Source: Lachnospiraceae bacterium
Lineage (GTDB): Bacteria > Bacillota > Clostridia > Lachnospirales > Lachnospiraceae
Reading direction: 5' to 3'
NCBI GenBank assembly: GCA_910575275.1
Contig: CAJTEE010000001.1
Location: 62,001 to 126,000, forward strand
DNA: 64,000 nt
Part shown: one piece after another, positions 33,256-41,554 of the stretch
Numbering within the stretch: the first letter of the stretch is position 1
How the letters are laid out: every line of letters begins with the position of its first letter
Notes under the pieces: model-generated
The model's input: only the letters and a program-made list of their open reading frames with translations
Told to the model about the DNA's origin: nothing
The model's database searches: none
Program-made: the position numbers and the translations under genes

Positions 33256-33390
33256 TAAAAAAGTGTGCGCTCTGTGCACACTCGCGCCGGATTGACCTCA
33301 CTTCGCACAAGGCCGTGCTTCATTGGGTCAGACCCCGCAGCTGCATCAGCAGCCATCTTCCTTAGCGCGTAGTGCGCATCCTAGCCCGGC
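33256..33390 (-). promoter_or_regulatory. Second attenuator-like RNA in the leader, possible cation riboswitch
   Basis: Read on the minus strand, a terminator AGTGTGC-loop-GCACACT followed by six T (33282-33256) can be replaced by an alternative long stem: GCGCACTACGCGC (33377-33365) pairs with GCGCGAGTGTGC (33288-33277), 12 bp with one bulge. That stem encloses a compact multi-hairpin core: GCTGC/GCAGC, GGGT/ACCC, GCAC/GTGC, then GAAGTGAGGTCA. A closing stem that sequesters a terminator arm is the plan of an ON riboswitch. Li+ and Na+ riboswitches are known upstream of sodium/proton antiporter genes; membership is unproved. Confidence 0.55.
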
Positions 33391-33435
33391 AGGGCCTTTT
33401 TGCCTTATAGGAAATTTCGAAGGAATTTCCTATAA

Positions 33436-33690
33436 GATAAAAAAACACCATAAAGCTTTTCCCTCTGGAAAACGCTCTGTGGTGTTGATGATGCATCGCA
33501 GCATGACTCAGGAATACCAGATAGCGCTCCACCTTCGTGACAGTACACCGCATATTCTGCGCCGTCCCAGGACCCCCGCCCGGCCGGCGAAAGCTCCTTC
33601 GGCAGTCTCCCCTTTCCCGCCGGACCGGCTGCCCTGCCATAGGTCCGTGGTACTCTTGAAGCCTGCGCCTCTATCATGTTTCTGTTATGT
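33436..33690 (-). promoter_or_regulatory. Lysine riboswitch (L-box) with its terminator
   Basis: On the minus strand 33682-33511 carries the L-box blocks in order: GATAGAGGCGCAGG, TTCAAGAGTA, GCCGAAGGAGC, CCTGGGACGGC, TACTGTCACGAAGG and GGAGCGCTATCTGG, with GATAG/CTATC closing P1. A terminator follows at 33487-33436 (AACACCA / TGGTGTT then seven T). Lysine binding is known to favour termination in this class. A TAGAAT -10 box lies just upstream near 33698-33703. Confidence 0.93.
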
Positions 33691-33755
33691 TAAAGTTATT
33701 CTAGCACGCTTTCCCTAAAAAGGAAAGCCTTATTTTGCGGAAAAAAGCATAAACA

Positions 33756-34917
33756 TCAAGCTTCCCGGCGTTTAAATGTCCCTCTGATCCCAAGTTTGGT
33801 CCTGTATTTTGCAACCGTCCGCCTTGATACCGCCATCCCGGCCTCCCCGAGGCTCTTTGCAAGCTGCTCATCGCTGTAGGGCCTTTGCTTGTCCTCGGCC
33901 TCTGTAGGGGCCTTCAGCTTTTCCTTGATCGTATTTCGGCTTACTCCCTTTTCATTCCCGGCTCCGGTAACGATTCCCGTTGTGAACATATCGCGCAGAA
34001 GGAAGCAGCTGGCAGGTGCAAGAAGATATTTATCGCGGATCGCACGGCTCACTGTGGACTTATGGACTGCAAGCTCAGCCACAATCCGCTCTAGGGTCAT
34101 GAACTTTAAAGCTGCCTTCCCGAGCAGGTATCCCTGCTGCCGCTCCAAAATCCCGCGCGTGATCCCCAAAAGCGTCCGCTTCCTCTATTCCACCACATGC
34201 ATGATAAACTGCGCCCGCTCATCCCCGCAGCCGTTAAGCGGCCGCGGGTTCCGCCCCTTGATCACATGAATCAGCTTGCGGACTTCGATTGAGGAAAGCC
34301 CCATCGCCCTTGAAATATTGCTTATTTTTCCTTCTGCCACATCCTGCAGATGATTCTGTATGATCCCCCGCGAGCTCCGACTCGCGCTCCATGCCTGCGA
34401 TCTGCATCAGCAGGCACTCCCGAAGCCCGGAGGCAAAAATCCCGCACGGCTCCAGAGCCTTCAACTGCGCGAGCACATACCGGGCCTTCTCTGTATCCGT
34501 TTCCAGGGCCGCGGCAATCTCCTCTGCCGAAAGCGGCAGATACCCGCTCTGTTCCAGAGAGTGGATGCAGAAAGCCACGATTGTTCTCTCGCATGTATCC
34601 AGCCGTTCCCATAGAAGCTGCATCGACACCAGTTCCTCAACGGATTCCGGCCCGCTCTCCGCCTCGTAAAGCTCACGCTCACCGGAATCCTCGCAGTTTC
34701 CTCCATTATAAAAGCGCTCCGTCTCCCGGTATGTAACCGGCTGCTCCCCACTGCATTCTCCAAGCGAATACTCCACCAGCGGATTCTCGATTTCCTCGTT
34801 CTGCAGAAATTCCCCAAGCTCCGCCGCGGACATACATAAAATATTCAGGGATTCCACCTAAACCTGTAACAAGGACTGCTTGACCCGCAGAGAGATTCCC
34901 GCTTTTATCTCCAATCC
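33756..34917 (-). pseudogene. rpoN: RNA polymerase sigma-54 factor, decayed
   Basis: The N-terminal region I is visible as VESLNILCMSAAELGEFLQN plus ENPLVE, preceded by LRVKQSLLQV and a TAG where Gln is expected. The core domain continues to GMERESELA, where a one-base loss in a G-run shifts frame; the other frame gives NHLQDVAEGKISNISRAMG, then a TAG in HVVE-stop-RKRTLLGITRGI (again where the family has Gln), and ends with the RpoN box VSRRTVAKYRTKLGIRG. The middle of the core domain is also shortened. Sigma-54 cannot be made from this copy. Confidence 0.88.
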
Positions 34918-35397
34918 CTTTCCCCCGCTTTCCCAGCATCACATTGTATCTCTGCCGAGATTATATTATGTCCTCCGGACATTCTACCCCTCCGGGGGAG
35001 GCGCACGATTTGATTGGGAAACTGTCCCTCCTCCGGACGGACACAAATCGGCGCGGTATAATCTCGATAGAGATTATACCATGTCCACTAACCTCATGCG
35101 GCGCCGTCGGCTTGCATTCGCTAAGTTCCCAGGTATGACTCGCATTAAGTTCGTGTAAAACCTCGCCAAACGCCCATAGTATACCATAACCCGACAAAAA
35201 ATGAAAGCGCGCGGCTCTTTGCAATTTCCGGATATAAATTTCTATGCGGGAACTAAACATCTTGTGCGGCCTTCTTCCTTGGCAGGAAATTTTTCTCACC
35301 TCTCTCATTGAATAAAACCCCCCCAAATCGTACATCATTTCTTTGTAGCAGTCTGCTGCTCAAAAGCATCAAGAATGGAATTGCGGAGGTAAGGGGT
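34918..35397. other. Intergenic region with a perfect palindrome
   Basis: About 480 bases between the dead rpoN and sigG. A perfect 11-bp inverted repeat GGTATAATCTC / GAGATTATACC with loop GATA lies at 35055-35080, and a partial copy (GAGATTATATTATGTCC) at about 34960-34976. The palindrome contains TATAAT on both strands. No gene is convincing; the sigG promoter must lie in the right part but was not identified. Confidence 0.5.
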
Positions 35398-36174
35398 ATG
35401 CCTGGTTATAAGGTTGAAATCTGCGGTGTCAATACAGCAAAGCTGCCGCTGCTTACCACAGAAGAAAAAGAGGCGCTTTTTAAGCGCATCCTGGCCGGTG
35501 ACAAGCAGGCCAGAGAGGACTATATCAAAGGGAATCTGCGCCTCGTCTTAAGCGTTATCCAGCGCTTTTCCGGCAACAATGAAAACATAGACGACCTGTT
35601 TCAGATCGGCTGCATCGGCCTCATCAAGGCCATTGATAATTTTGATATAACCCAGAATGTCAAATTCAGCACGTATGCCGTACCTATGATTCTTGGAGAA
35701 GTACGCCGCTATCTGCGCGACAACAATGCCATCCGCGTAAGCCGCTCCTTACGAGACACCGCTTATAAAGCCATATATGCACGAGAAAGCCTGATGAAAA
35801 AAAATTTGAAGGAACCGACCATCATGGAGATCGCCGATGAGGTGGGCTTAAGCAAGGAGGAGATCACCTACGCCATGGACGCGATCCAGAGCCCGGTCAG
35901 CCTCTATGAGCCCGTTTACACCGACGGTGGCGACCCGCTCTACGTGATGGATCAGATCAGCGACAAGAAAAACCGCGAGGAAAACTGGATCGAGGAGCTC
36001 TCCCTAAGCGAGGCCATGAAGCGTCTGCCTGACCGCGAACGCCACATCATCGACATGCGCTTCTTCGAGGGCAAGACGCAGACCGAGGTCGCCGCCGAGG
36101 TCGGCATCAGCCAGGCGCAGGTGTCGAGACTGGAAAAAAATGCATTGAAGACGATGCGGAATTATCTGAGCTGA
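35398..36174 (+). CDS. sigG: Sporulation sigma factor sigma-G
   Basis: A 258-residue sigma-70-type factor. The start MPGYKVEICGVNTAKLPLLT is the conserved SigG beginning (inhibitor-binding segment); GNLRLVLSVIQRFSG and DLFQIGCIGLIKAIDNFD are region 2.1-2.2, FSTYAVPMILGEVRRYLRDN 2.3-2.4, and TQTEVAAEVGISQAQVSRLE the region 4.2 helix-turn-helix. It directs late forespore transcription, so the host is an endospore former. AGGTAAGGGGT precedes the ATG; an upstream open stretch to 35308 lacks a ribosome binding site. The usual neighbours spoIIGA-sigE are not in the window. Confidence 0.95.
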   Translation: MPGYKVEICGVNTAKLPLLTTEEKEALFKRILAGDKQAREDYIKGNLRLVLSVIQRFSGNNENIDDLFQIGCIGLIKAIDNFDITQNVKFSTYAVPMILGEVRRYLRDNNAIRVSRSLRDTAYKAIYARESLMKKNLKEPTIMEIADEVGLSKEEITYAMDAIQSPVSLYEPVYTDGGDPLYVMDQISDKKNREENWIEELSLSEAMKRLPDRERHIIDMRFFEGKTQTEVAAEVGISQAQVSRLEKNALKTMRNYLS

Positions 36175-36194
36175 AAAACGAATCGGATATCATT

Positions 36195-36233
36195 AAAGGA
36201 ATCTCCGTCGAAAGCGAATGGAGATTCCTTTTT
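36195..36233 (+). terminator. Terminator after sigG
   Basis: AAAGGAATCTCC / GGAGATTCCTTTTT, 12-bp perfect stem plus T-run, 20 bases after the stop. Confidence 0.92.
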
Positions 36234-36406
36234 CTTACTGTCTTTTCAAAAAAACTCACCGCAAATACATATAGTAACAGTCTTAAATTCATGCTATACT
36301 AAGTGTAACGATGTACTCTCCATAAACAAGGGGACACATGCCCCAAGTACCGCCTTTTAGGATCCGAAGGAGGATATCTTTTCATTATAAAAAGGAGGTG
36401 GAACAT

Positions 36407-36547
36407 TTGCTGACACAGAGTAAAATCATCAAGGAGCTCGCTGAAAAGCTAGAACGGCAGCTCATTATTGACGATTTAAGCAAAATCCAATCCATTGAGG
36501 AGCTAAAAAAATATGTCGAAAAGCTCCGCGCAAAAAATGAAACATAA
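36407..36547 (+). CDS. Small helical protein of unknown function
   Basis: A 46-residue ORF starting at a TTG placed eight bases after AAAAGGAGGTGG, a near-perfect ribosome binding site; an ATG at 36338 is in frame but has no such site. The product (LTQSKIIKELAEKLERQLII, then DLSKIQSIEELKKYVEKLRA) is two amphipathic helices, acidic-basic mixed. No family recognised. It lies after sigG and its terminator, convergent with the sugar locus. Confidence 0.55.
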   Translation: MLTQSKIIKELAEKLERQLIIDDLSKIQSIEELKKYVEKLRAKNET

Positions 36548-36580
36548 TCACACAGCGGGAGAAGGCCAAAAGCCTTTTCC

Positions 36581-37789
36581 CTACAAAATTGCCTCAGCCT
36601 CTCTTTCTGCCTGTTCCAGCTCCTTCTTCCCCTCCAAAACCGAAAATGCAAGCCGGTACACACGCTTTTCCAGCGCCCCGACCGTCTCCGTCTCTCCCGC
36701 GCGGCCCGAAAAGCCGCAGTTCGTCGGCTCCATGGCCATCGCGTAGTCGCCCGAGGCGCTGCTTTTCCAAAGTGTCATGTACGGAAGACTGTGCACGTTC
36801 CACCGCACGAGGAGCCCCAAAGAAAGCCGGTCGTTTACGACTGCCGCGAAGGTATTCCCCTCCGCGTCGGCCGCCGGGACGCATTGGAATACCTGTTCCG
36901 GCTCTCCGTCCGCCGGTTCTCCCACGACCTTTCTCGTCTCCATGCCCTTTTTCGCCGCCTCATCCCGCGGCGTGCAGGTTCTTTCCGGCAGAATCAGCCT
37001 CGCTCCCGGCTCCAAAAGCGGATATCCCACGTTACAATGGTACAAAAGGCAGAGCGGCTGCGGCTCAAAGCCCTGGTTTTCCACCTCGTCGGTAAAGACG
37101 ATCTCCCGGCTCCCGTACACGGTTTCCACTCGCCGCCGCAGCACTAGGTTTTCGCCAAAAATCCTGGCCTCGCGCATCTCACCGCTCACGCACAGTCTAT
37201 AGCTGTCCCCGTCAAAATATGCGTCCATCCCCACCTTCTCCGCCGGCGTCGTGCGGAGTCTCCCGTGCGTCGGGTAATCCACGCCGTCGATCGTTTGGCA
37301 GCCATGGATGTTCTCCAAGCCGCAGGTAAACATGGCCCCGCCCATGATCGAGCGCACGGCCTCCTCCCCCGCCGTGTCGTAGGGGTTGCGGCCCTGTAGC
37401 CCCGGCTTTGTAAGGAGATTGAGCCGCATGCCCTTATAACTGAACCACGCCGGATCGAGGCATTTGTCGAGCATCAGTGCAAACTCGAGCGCCCCGTTCT
37501 TTACAAGCGCGCACCGCAGACCAGCGGCCCGGCCGTCCTCAAACGTCACCCGCCGGACGGACGCGACCTGCTCCATGCTGCCGCATAGCCGTAGAAGCCG
37601 CTCCCGGCCGCAGCCCGCCGCAGCCGGGTCTTTGGCCGCGCTGCCGCTCGATCCGACGCTTCTAAAGTGACCGCCGCCCGTCCTTTTAGACGCTTTGCCG
37701 GCTCCAAGGCCGCCGGCAGCCGCTCCGTCAGAAAAATCATCTGCCACATCTCTCCCGTTCGCCCCGGCAGACTTTTTCATCCACTCCAT
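36581..37789 (-). CDS. DUF4432 (aldose 1-epimerase-like) protein
   Basis: A 402-residue protein. From about residue 66 it matches DUF4432 sugar-epimerase-fold proteins: RLCGSMEQVASVRRVTFEDG, FALMLDKCLDPAWFSYKGM, GGAMFTCGLENIHGCQTIDG then HGRLRTTPAEKV, with conserved His and Glu. The first 60 residues (MEWMKKSAGANGRDVADDFS onward, Gly/Ala/Ser-rich) are an unusual extension absent from the family; the true start may be internal. It probably interconverts anomers or holds a sugar of this locus. It begins two bases after the D-lyxose isomerase stop, in the same transcript. Confidence 0.75.
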   Translation of the reverse strand: MEWMKKSAGANGRDVADDFSDGAAAGGLGAGKASKRTGGGHFRSVGSSGSAAKDPAAAGCGRERLLRLCGSMEQVASVRRVTFEDGRAAGLRCALVKNGALEFALMLDKCLDPAWFSYKGMRLNLLTKPGLQGRNPYDTAGEEAVRSIMGGAMFTCGLENIHGCQTIDGVDYPTHGRLRTTPAEKVGMDAYFDGDSYRLCVSGEMREARIFGENLVLRRRVETVYGSREIVFTDEVENQGFEPQPLCLLYHCNVGYPLLEPGARLILPERTCTPRDEAAKKGMETRKVVGEPADGEPEQVFQCVPAADAEGNTFAAVVNDRLSLGLLVRWNVHSLPYMTLWKSSASGDYAMAMEPTNCGFSGRAGETETVGALEKRVYRLAFSVLEGKKELEQAEREAEAIL

Positions 37790-37791
37790 CT

Positions 37792-38481
37792 CTACTCCTT
37801 CGCCTCCGGATACTCATTACACAAGAGACGATACGGCGCCTCATCCTCCTCGATCTTCGGGAAACGCCCCATTTTCTCGTAGAAACGGTTATCCGTATTG
37901 TCGTCGTTGCACTGGCTCACCTCTCCGAGAAGCACCGGGCCGCCGCCCTCCTCAACCTCGAAATCATGGTACAGATACGGATAGATGGTAATACTCTCAC
38001 CCGGAGTCAGCCTGACCTGCGTCCCTGCCGGAACCACCATCTCGCGCCCGTCCACGTGGACATGGACCTCGCTCTCCTTATCCAGCTCCTCATCCTTCGT
38101 CGAATTGTATACACGAATCAGCACATTTCCGCCGCCCCGGTTGATAATGTCCTCCATCTTCGACCAGTGGAAATGCATCGGTGAATACTGCCCTTCCTTA
38201 ATATAAAGAAGCTTTTCCGCATACGTCTTCGTATATTTGTCACGCATCTTCAAATTTCCGTTGCGGATGGTGATCAGAGAAAATCCCACCTTGTTGAAAT
38301 CTCCCAAGCCGTAGTCTGTGATATCCCATCCAAGCATATTGTCGCGGACCTCATCATACTCATGTCCCTTTTCCTGCCATTCCTCGGGCGTAAAATTGCA
38401 AAACGGAGGAACGGCAAACCGGTATTCCCGGACCATGTTCTCCATCTCCTTCAGCGCCGCATTGATCTCACTTCGTTTCAT
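37792..38481 (-). CDS. D-lyxose/D-mannose ketol-isomerase
   Basis: A 229-residue cupin of the D-lyxose isomerase family. MHFHWSKMEDIINRGGGNVL near 101-120 holds two metal-binding His and a Glu, and YLYHDFEVEEGGG near 170 the third His of the Mn2+ site. It converts D-lyxose to D-xylulose and often D-mannose to D-fructose. ATG at 38481 after AAAGGAGAACCG. It lies between the sugar-binding protein and the DUF4432 gene, suggesting that the importer brings in lyxose or a related aldose. Confidence 0.88.
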   Translation of the reverse strand: MKRSEINAALKEMENMVREYRFAVPPFCNFTPEEWQEKGHEYDEVRDNMLGWDITDYGLGDFNKVGFSLITIRNGNLKMRDKYTKTYAEKLLYIKEGQYSPMHFHWSKMEDIINRGGGNVLIRVYNSTKDEELDKESEVHVHVDGREMVVPAGTQVRLTPGESITIYPYLYHDFEVEEGGGPVLLGEVSQCNDDNTDNRFYEKMGRFPKIEEDEAPYRLLCNEYPEAKE

Positions 38482-38582
38482 AAAAACGGTTCTCCTTTCA
38501 TAATCACTGCTGGTCGATAAAACAAAGGAGGCACCGGACCCCAATGGCCCGGCGCCCATAAAAATCTTTGCTTTTTTCTTAA

Positions 38583-40418
38583 TTACTTCTTCAACACGGA
38601 AACGCCCGTATCCTGCACCTTGCCGCCCAGGGACTCGCCCTCAAGAGCCGCAACCGCTGCTTTTACGCCCTCGATGCCCATGACATCCGGGTTCTGCGCC
38701 ATTGTGCACAGAAGGTATCCGTCGTTGATCAGGTTCATGATCGCGTCGGACTTGTCAAAACCCACGCCGATGATGTCGCTCTTGCCGGACGCCTTGATCG
38801 CGTTTCCGGTTCCGGTCGTAGAACCCTCGTTGCAGCCAAAGATTCCGACCACGCCCTGCGTGATGTAGTTCTCGGCGATCGTCTGGGACTTCGCCGCGTC
38901 GCCCTCACCGTACTGGGTCTCCATGAGCTCATAGCCCTTGCCCTCGAAGGCAGAACGGAAGCCAGCCTCTCTCTTGACCGTCGAATCCGTAGCCGCGTTT
39001 ACGTTTACGATTCCGATCTTGCCGGAGGTGATGCCGGCCGCCTCGAGCGCCTTGATCATCTCCTCGCCTGCCGTCTTACCGGCCGCCTCGTTATCCGTCG
39101 AGAAGGTCGCCTCTGCGTCTACGTTCGCCGGGGAATCTACATACACCAGCTTCACGCCCCGCGAAGAAGCCTCTTTCAGTGCGGACGAGATCGCATCCGG
39201 GCCGTTGGCCGCCACAATGATCGCCTCATAGTTGCCTGCCACCGCGTTGTTCACGCACTCGATCTGCTGCGCGTCATCCTTCGTATTCGGGGACATGAAG
39301 GTCACGGTCACGCCCATCTCGGCGGCCTGCTTCTGTGCGCCCTCATTTAACGTTACCCAGTGCTGGTCGATGGAGTCCATTGTGATCAGGGCGATCTTCC
39401 ATTCCTTAGAGGCCTTTGCCGTACCTGCAGCCGCCACATTTCCTGCACTCTCAGCCTTGATGACCGATACGCCAGTATCCGTAACCTTGCCGCCCAGGGA
39501 CTCGCCGTTTAATGCGGCAACGGCTGCCTTTACGCCTTCCTCGCCCATGACATCCGGGTTCTGCGCCATCGTGCACAGAAGGAAGCCGTCGTTGATCAGG
39601 TTCATGATCGCGTCGGACTTGTCAAAGCCCACGCCGATGATGTCACTCTTGCCGGACGCCTTGATCGCGTTTCCGGTTCCGGTCGTGGAGCCCTCGTTGC
39701 AGCCGAAGATTCCGACCACGCCCTGCGTGATGTAGTTCTCGGCGATCGTCTGAGACTTCGCCGCGTCGCCCTCACCGTACTGGGTCTCCATAAGCTCATA
39801 GCCCTTGCCCTCAAAGGCAGAACGGAAACCAGCCTCTCTCTTGACCGTCGAATCCGTAGCCGCGTTTACGTTTACGATTCCGATCTTGCCGGAGGTAACG
39901 CCGGCCGCCTCAAGCGCCTTGATCATCTCCTCGCCTGCCGTCTTACCGGCCGCCTCGTTATCCGTCGAGAAGGTCGCCTCTGCGTCTACGTTCGCCGGGG
40001 AGTCTACATACACCAGCTTCACACCCTGCGAAGAAGCCTCTTTCAGTGCAGACGAAATTGCATCCGGGCCGTTGGCCGCCACGATGATCGCCTTGTAGCC
40101 GCCTGCCACTGCATTGTTCACACACTCGATCTGCTGCGCGTCATCCTTCGTATTCGGGGACATGAAGGTCACGGTCACACCGAGCTCGGAGGCCGCCTTC
40201 TGCGCGCCTTCATTTAAGGTCACCCAATGCTGGTCGATAGAATCCATCGTGATCAGGGCAATCTTGGTATCACTGGAAGCCGCTGCTGCGGTTGTCTCCG
40301 CCGCTGCCGTCGTCTCGGCCGGAGCCGCTGCAGTCTCTGCCGGCTTGGAGCTGCAGCCCGTAATCGAAGCTGCTGCCAGTACTGCGCAGCTTAACGCTGC
40401 AAGTAACCTTTTCTTCAT
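38583..40418 (-). CDS. Sugar ABC substrate-binding lipoprotein with two tandem binding domains
   Basis: A 611-residue lipoprotein. A signal peptide ends in the lipobox SITGC, followed by an Ala/Thr linker (PAETAAAPAETTAAAE). Then come two full RbsB-type periplasmic-binding domains (about 50-325 and 345-611), each starting KIALITMDSIDQHWVTLNEG and ending DTGVSV, about 90% identical and repeating every 289 codons (867 bases). RbsB homologues normally have one such domain of about 290 residues. The two domains probably present two sites to one permease. ATG at 40418 with AAAAGGAGGATTTTTT upstream. Confidence 0.93.
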   Translation of the reverse strand: MKKRLLAALSCAVLAAASITGCSSKPAETAAAPAETTAAAETTAAAASSDTKIALITMDSIDQHWVTLNEGAQKAASELGVTVTFMSPNTKDDAQQIECVNNAVAGGYKAIIVAANGPDAISSALKEASSQGVKLVYVDSPANVDAEATFSTDNEAAGKTAGEEMIKALEAAGVTSGKIGIVNVNAATDSTVKREAGFRSAFEGKGYELMETQYGEGDAAKSQTIAENYITQGVVGIFGCNEGSTTGTGNAIKASGKSDIIGVGFDKSDAIMNLINDGFLLCTMAQNPDVMGEEGVKAAVAALNGESLGGKVTDTGVSVIKAESAGNVAAAGTAKASKEWKIALITMDSIDQHWVTLNEGAQKQAAEMGVTVTFMSPNTKDDAQQIECVNNAVAGNYEAIIVAANGPDAISSALKEASSRGVKLVYVDSPANVDAEATFSTDNEAAGKTAGEEMIKALEAAGITSGKIGIVNVNAATDSTVKREAGFRSAFEGKGYELMETQYGEGDAAKSQTIAENYITQGVVGIFGCNEGSTTGTGNAIKASGKSDIIGVGFDKSDAIMNLINDGYLLCTMAQNPDVMGIEGVKAAVAALEGESLGGKVQDTGVSVLKK

Positions 40419-40520
40419 AAAAAATCCTCCTTTTATGTATTGCATCTTTATTTAACCGTCCTCAATGACAGGACGTTTAAATCTTATTGATCGGGGCAGT
40501 CCGGGCAATCGGAGCCGACC

Positions 40521-41537
40521 CTATTTATTCGCCTTTTTCCCGAAATTGCCGGAACGGACCACGACATCGAGCAGCACCGAGAACACTACGATAATCCCGA
40601 TCACAAGGCGCTGGATGCCGACCTGCGCGCCGATCATGTTCAGTCCGTTTTCAAGCGTCTGCCACACGGCCGCGCCCGCGAAGGTGCCTAAAAGAAGCCC
40701 TGTGCCGCCGAGCGGGGAGATGCCTCCGATTACGCCTGCCGCGACGCCGTACATCTCATACATATTGCCGGCCTCCATGTTGCCCATACCGGCCTGTGCA
40801 CAGAGGATAAATCCGACCACACAGGCACAGACCGCGCTCACCAGATAGGCCTTGATCGTCGTCTGCACCACATTGACGCCGGACAGCTTCGCCGCGTCCA
40901 CGTTGGAGCCGATCGCGTAAATATGACGGCCGGTCCTCGTCTTGGAAAGCAGGAAAAAGAACGCCAAGAACAACACGAGGGCAATCCAGAAGGTATTGAA
41001 GATCCCAAAAGTCTTTCCGTAGTAGAAGAAATTCTGGAAGCCGTCTCCCGCCTCCTTGCCGATCCCGCTCGCGATCGCGTCGGTGTTGCGGTTGTTGTTT
41101 ACCATGTAGGCCACGCCGCGGGTCACGAACATCGTGCCGAGGGTCGCGATAAACGGCGGAAGCTTAAACTTTCCGACCAGTACGCCGTTTACGACGCCGC
41201 AGGCCAGGCAGCAGATCAGAGCAACGGCCATCGCCGCCGCCGGATTTACGCCCATCGTCATCAGGGTCGCCGAGATCATCGCGCTCATGCCGACCATGGA
41301 GCCGATCGAAAGGTCGATGTTGCCGGTGATCAAAAGATAGCTCTGCCCGACGCCGATGAGCAGATATTTGGACATGGAACGCAGAAGGTTCATCACGTTC
41401 TGTCCCGAAAATACGTTGCTGTCGATCAGACCAAAGGCCACATAGATGATCACCAGGCCCGCAAACGCCGTGACGACCGCGCCCATGCCGCGCGTCCCCA
41501 AGAGCCGTTTTACTGTACTTTGCTTCTTCTCATTCAT
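40521..41537 (-). CDS. Sugar ABC transporter permease (RbsC-like)
   Basis: A 338-residue integral membrane protein with about ten helices, of the ribose/galactofuranose type permease family. SYLLITGNIDLSIGSMVGMS near 67-86 is the conserved permease block, and AIGSNVDAAKLSGVNVVQTT near 215 the coupling-helix EAA-like loop contacting the ATPase. It forms the channel of the importer with the neighbouring ATPase and the duplicated binding protein. Ribosome binding site GGGGAGGACAAC. Same operon, 17 bases after the ATPase gene. Confidence 0.93.
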   Translation of the reverse strand: MNEKKQSTVKRLLGTRGMGAVVTAFAGLVIIYVAFGLIDSNVFSGQNVMNLLRSMSKYLLIGVGQSYLLITGNIDLSIGSMVGMSAMISATLMTMGVNPAAAMAVALICCLACGVVNGVLVGKFKLPPFIATLGTMFVTRGVAYMVNNNRNTDAIASGIGKEAGDGFQNFFYYGKTFGIFNTFWIALVLFLAFFFLLSKTRTGRHIYAIGSNVDAAKLSGVNVVQTTIKAYLVSAVCACVVGFILCAQAGMGNMEAGNMYEMYGVAAGVIGGISPLGGTGLLLGTFAGAAVWQTLENGLNMIGAQVGIQRLVIGIIVVFSVLLDVVVRSGNFGKKANK

Positions 41538-41554
41538 GATATGTTGTCCTCCCC

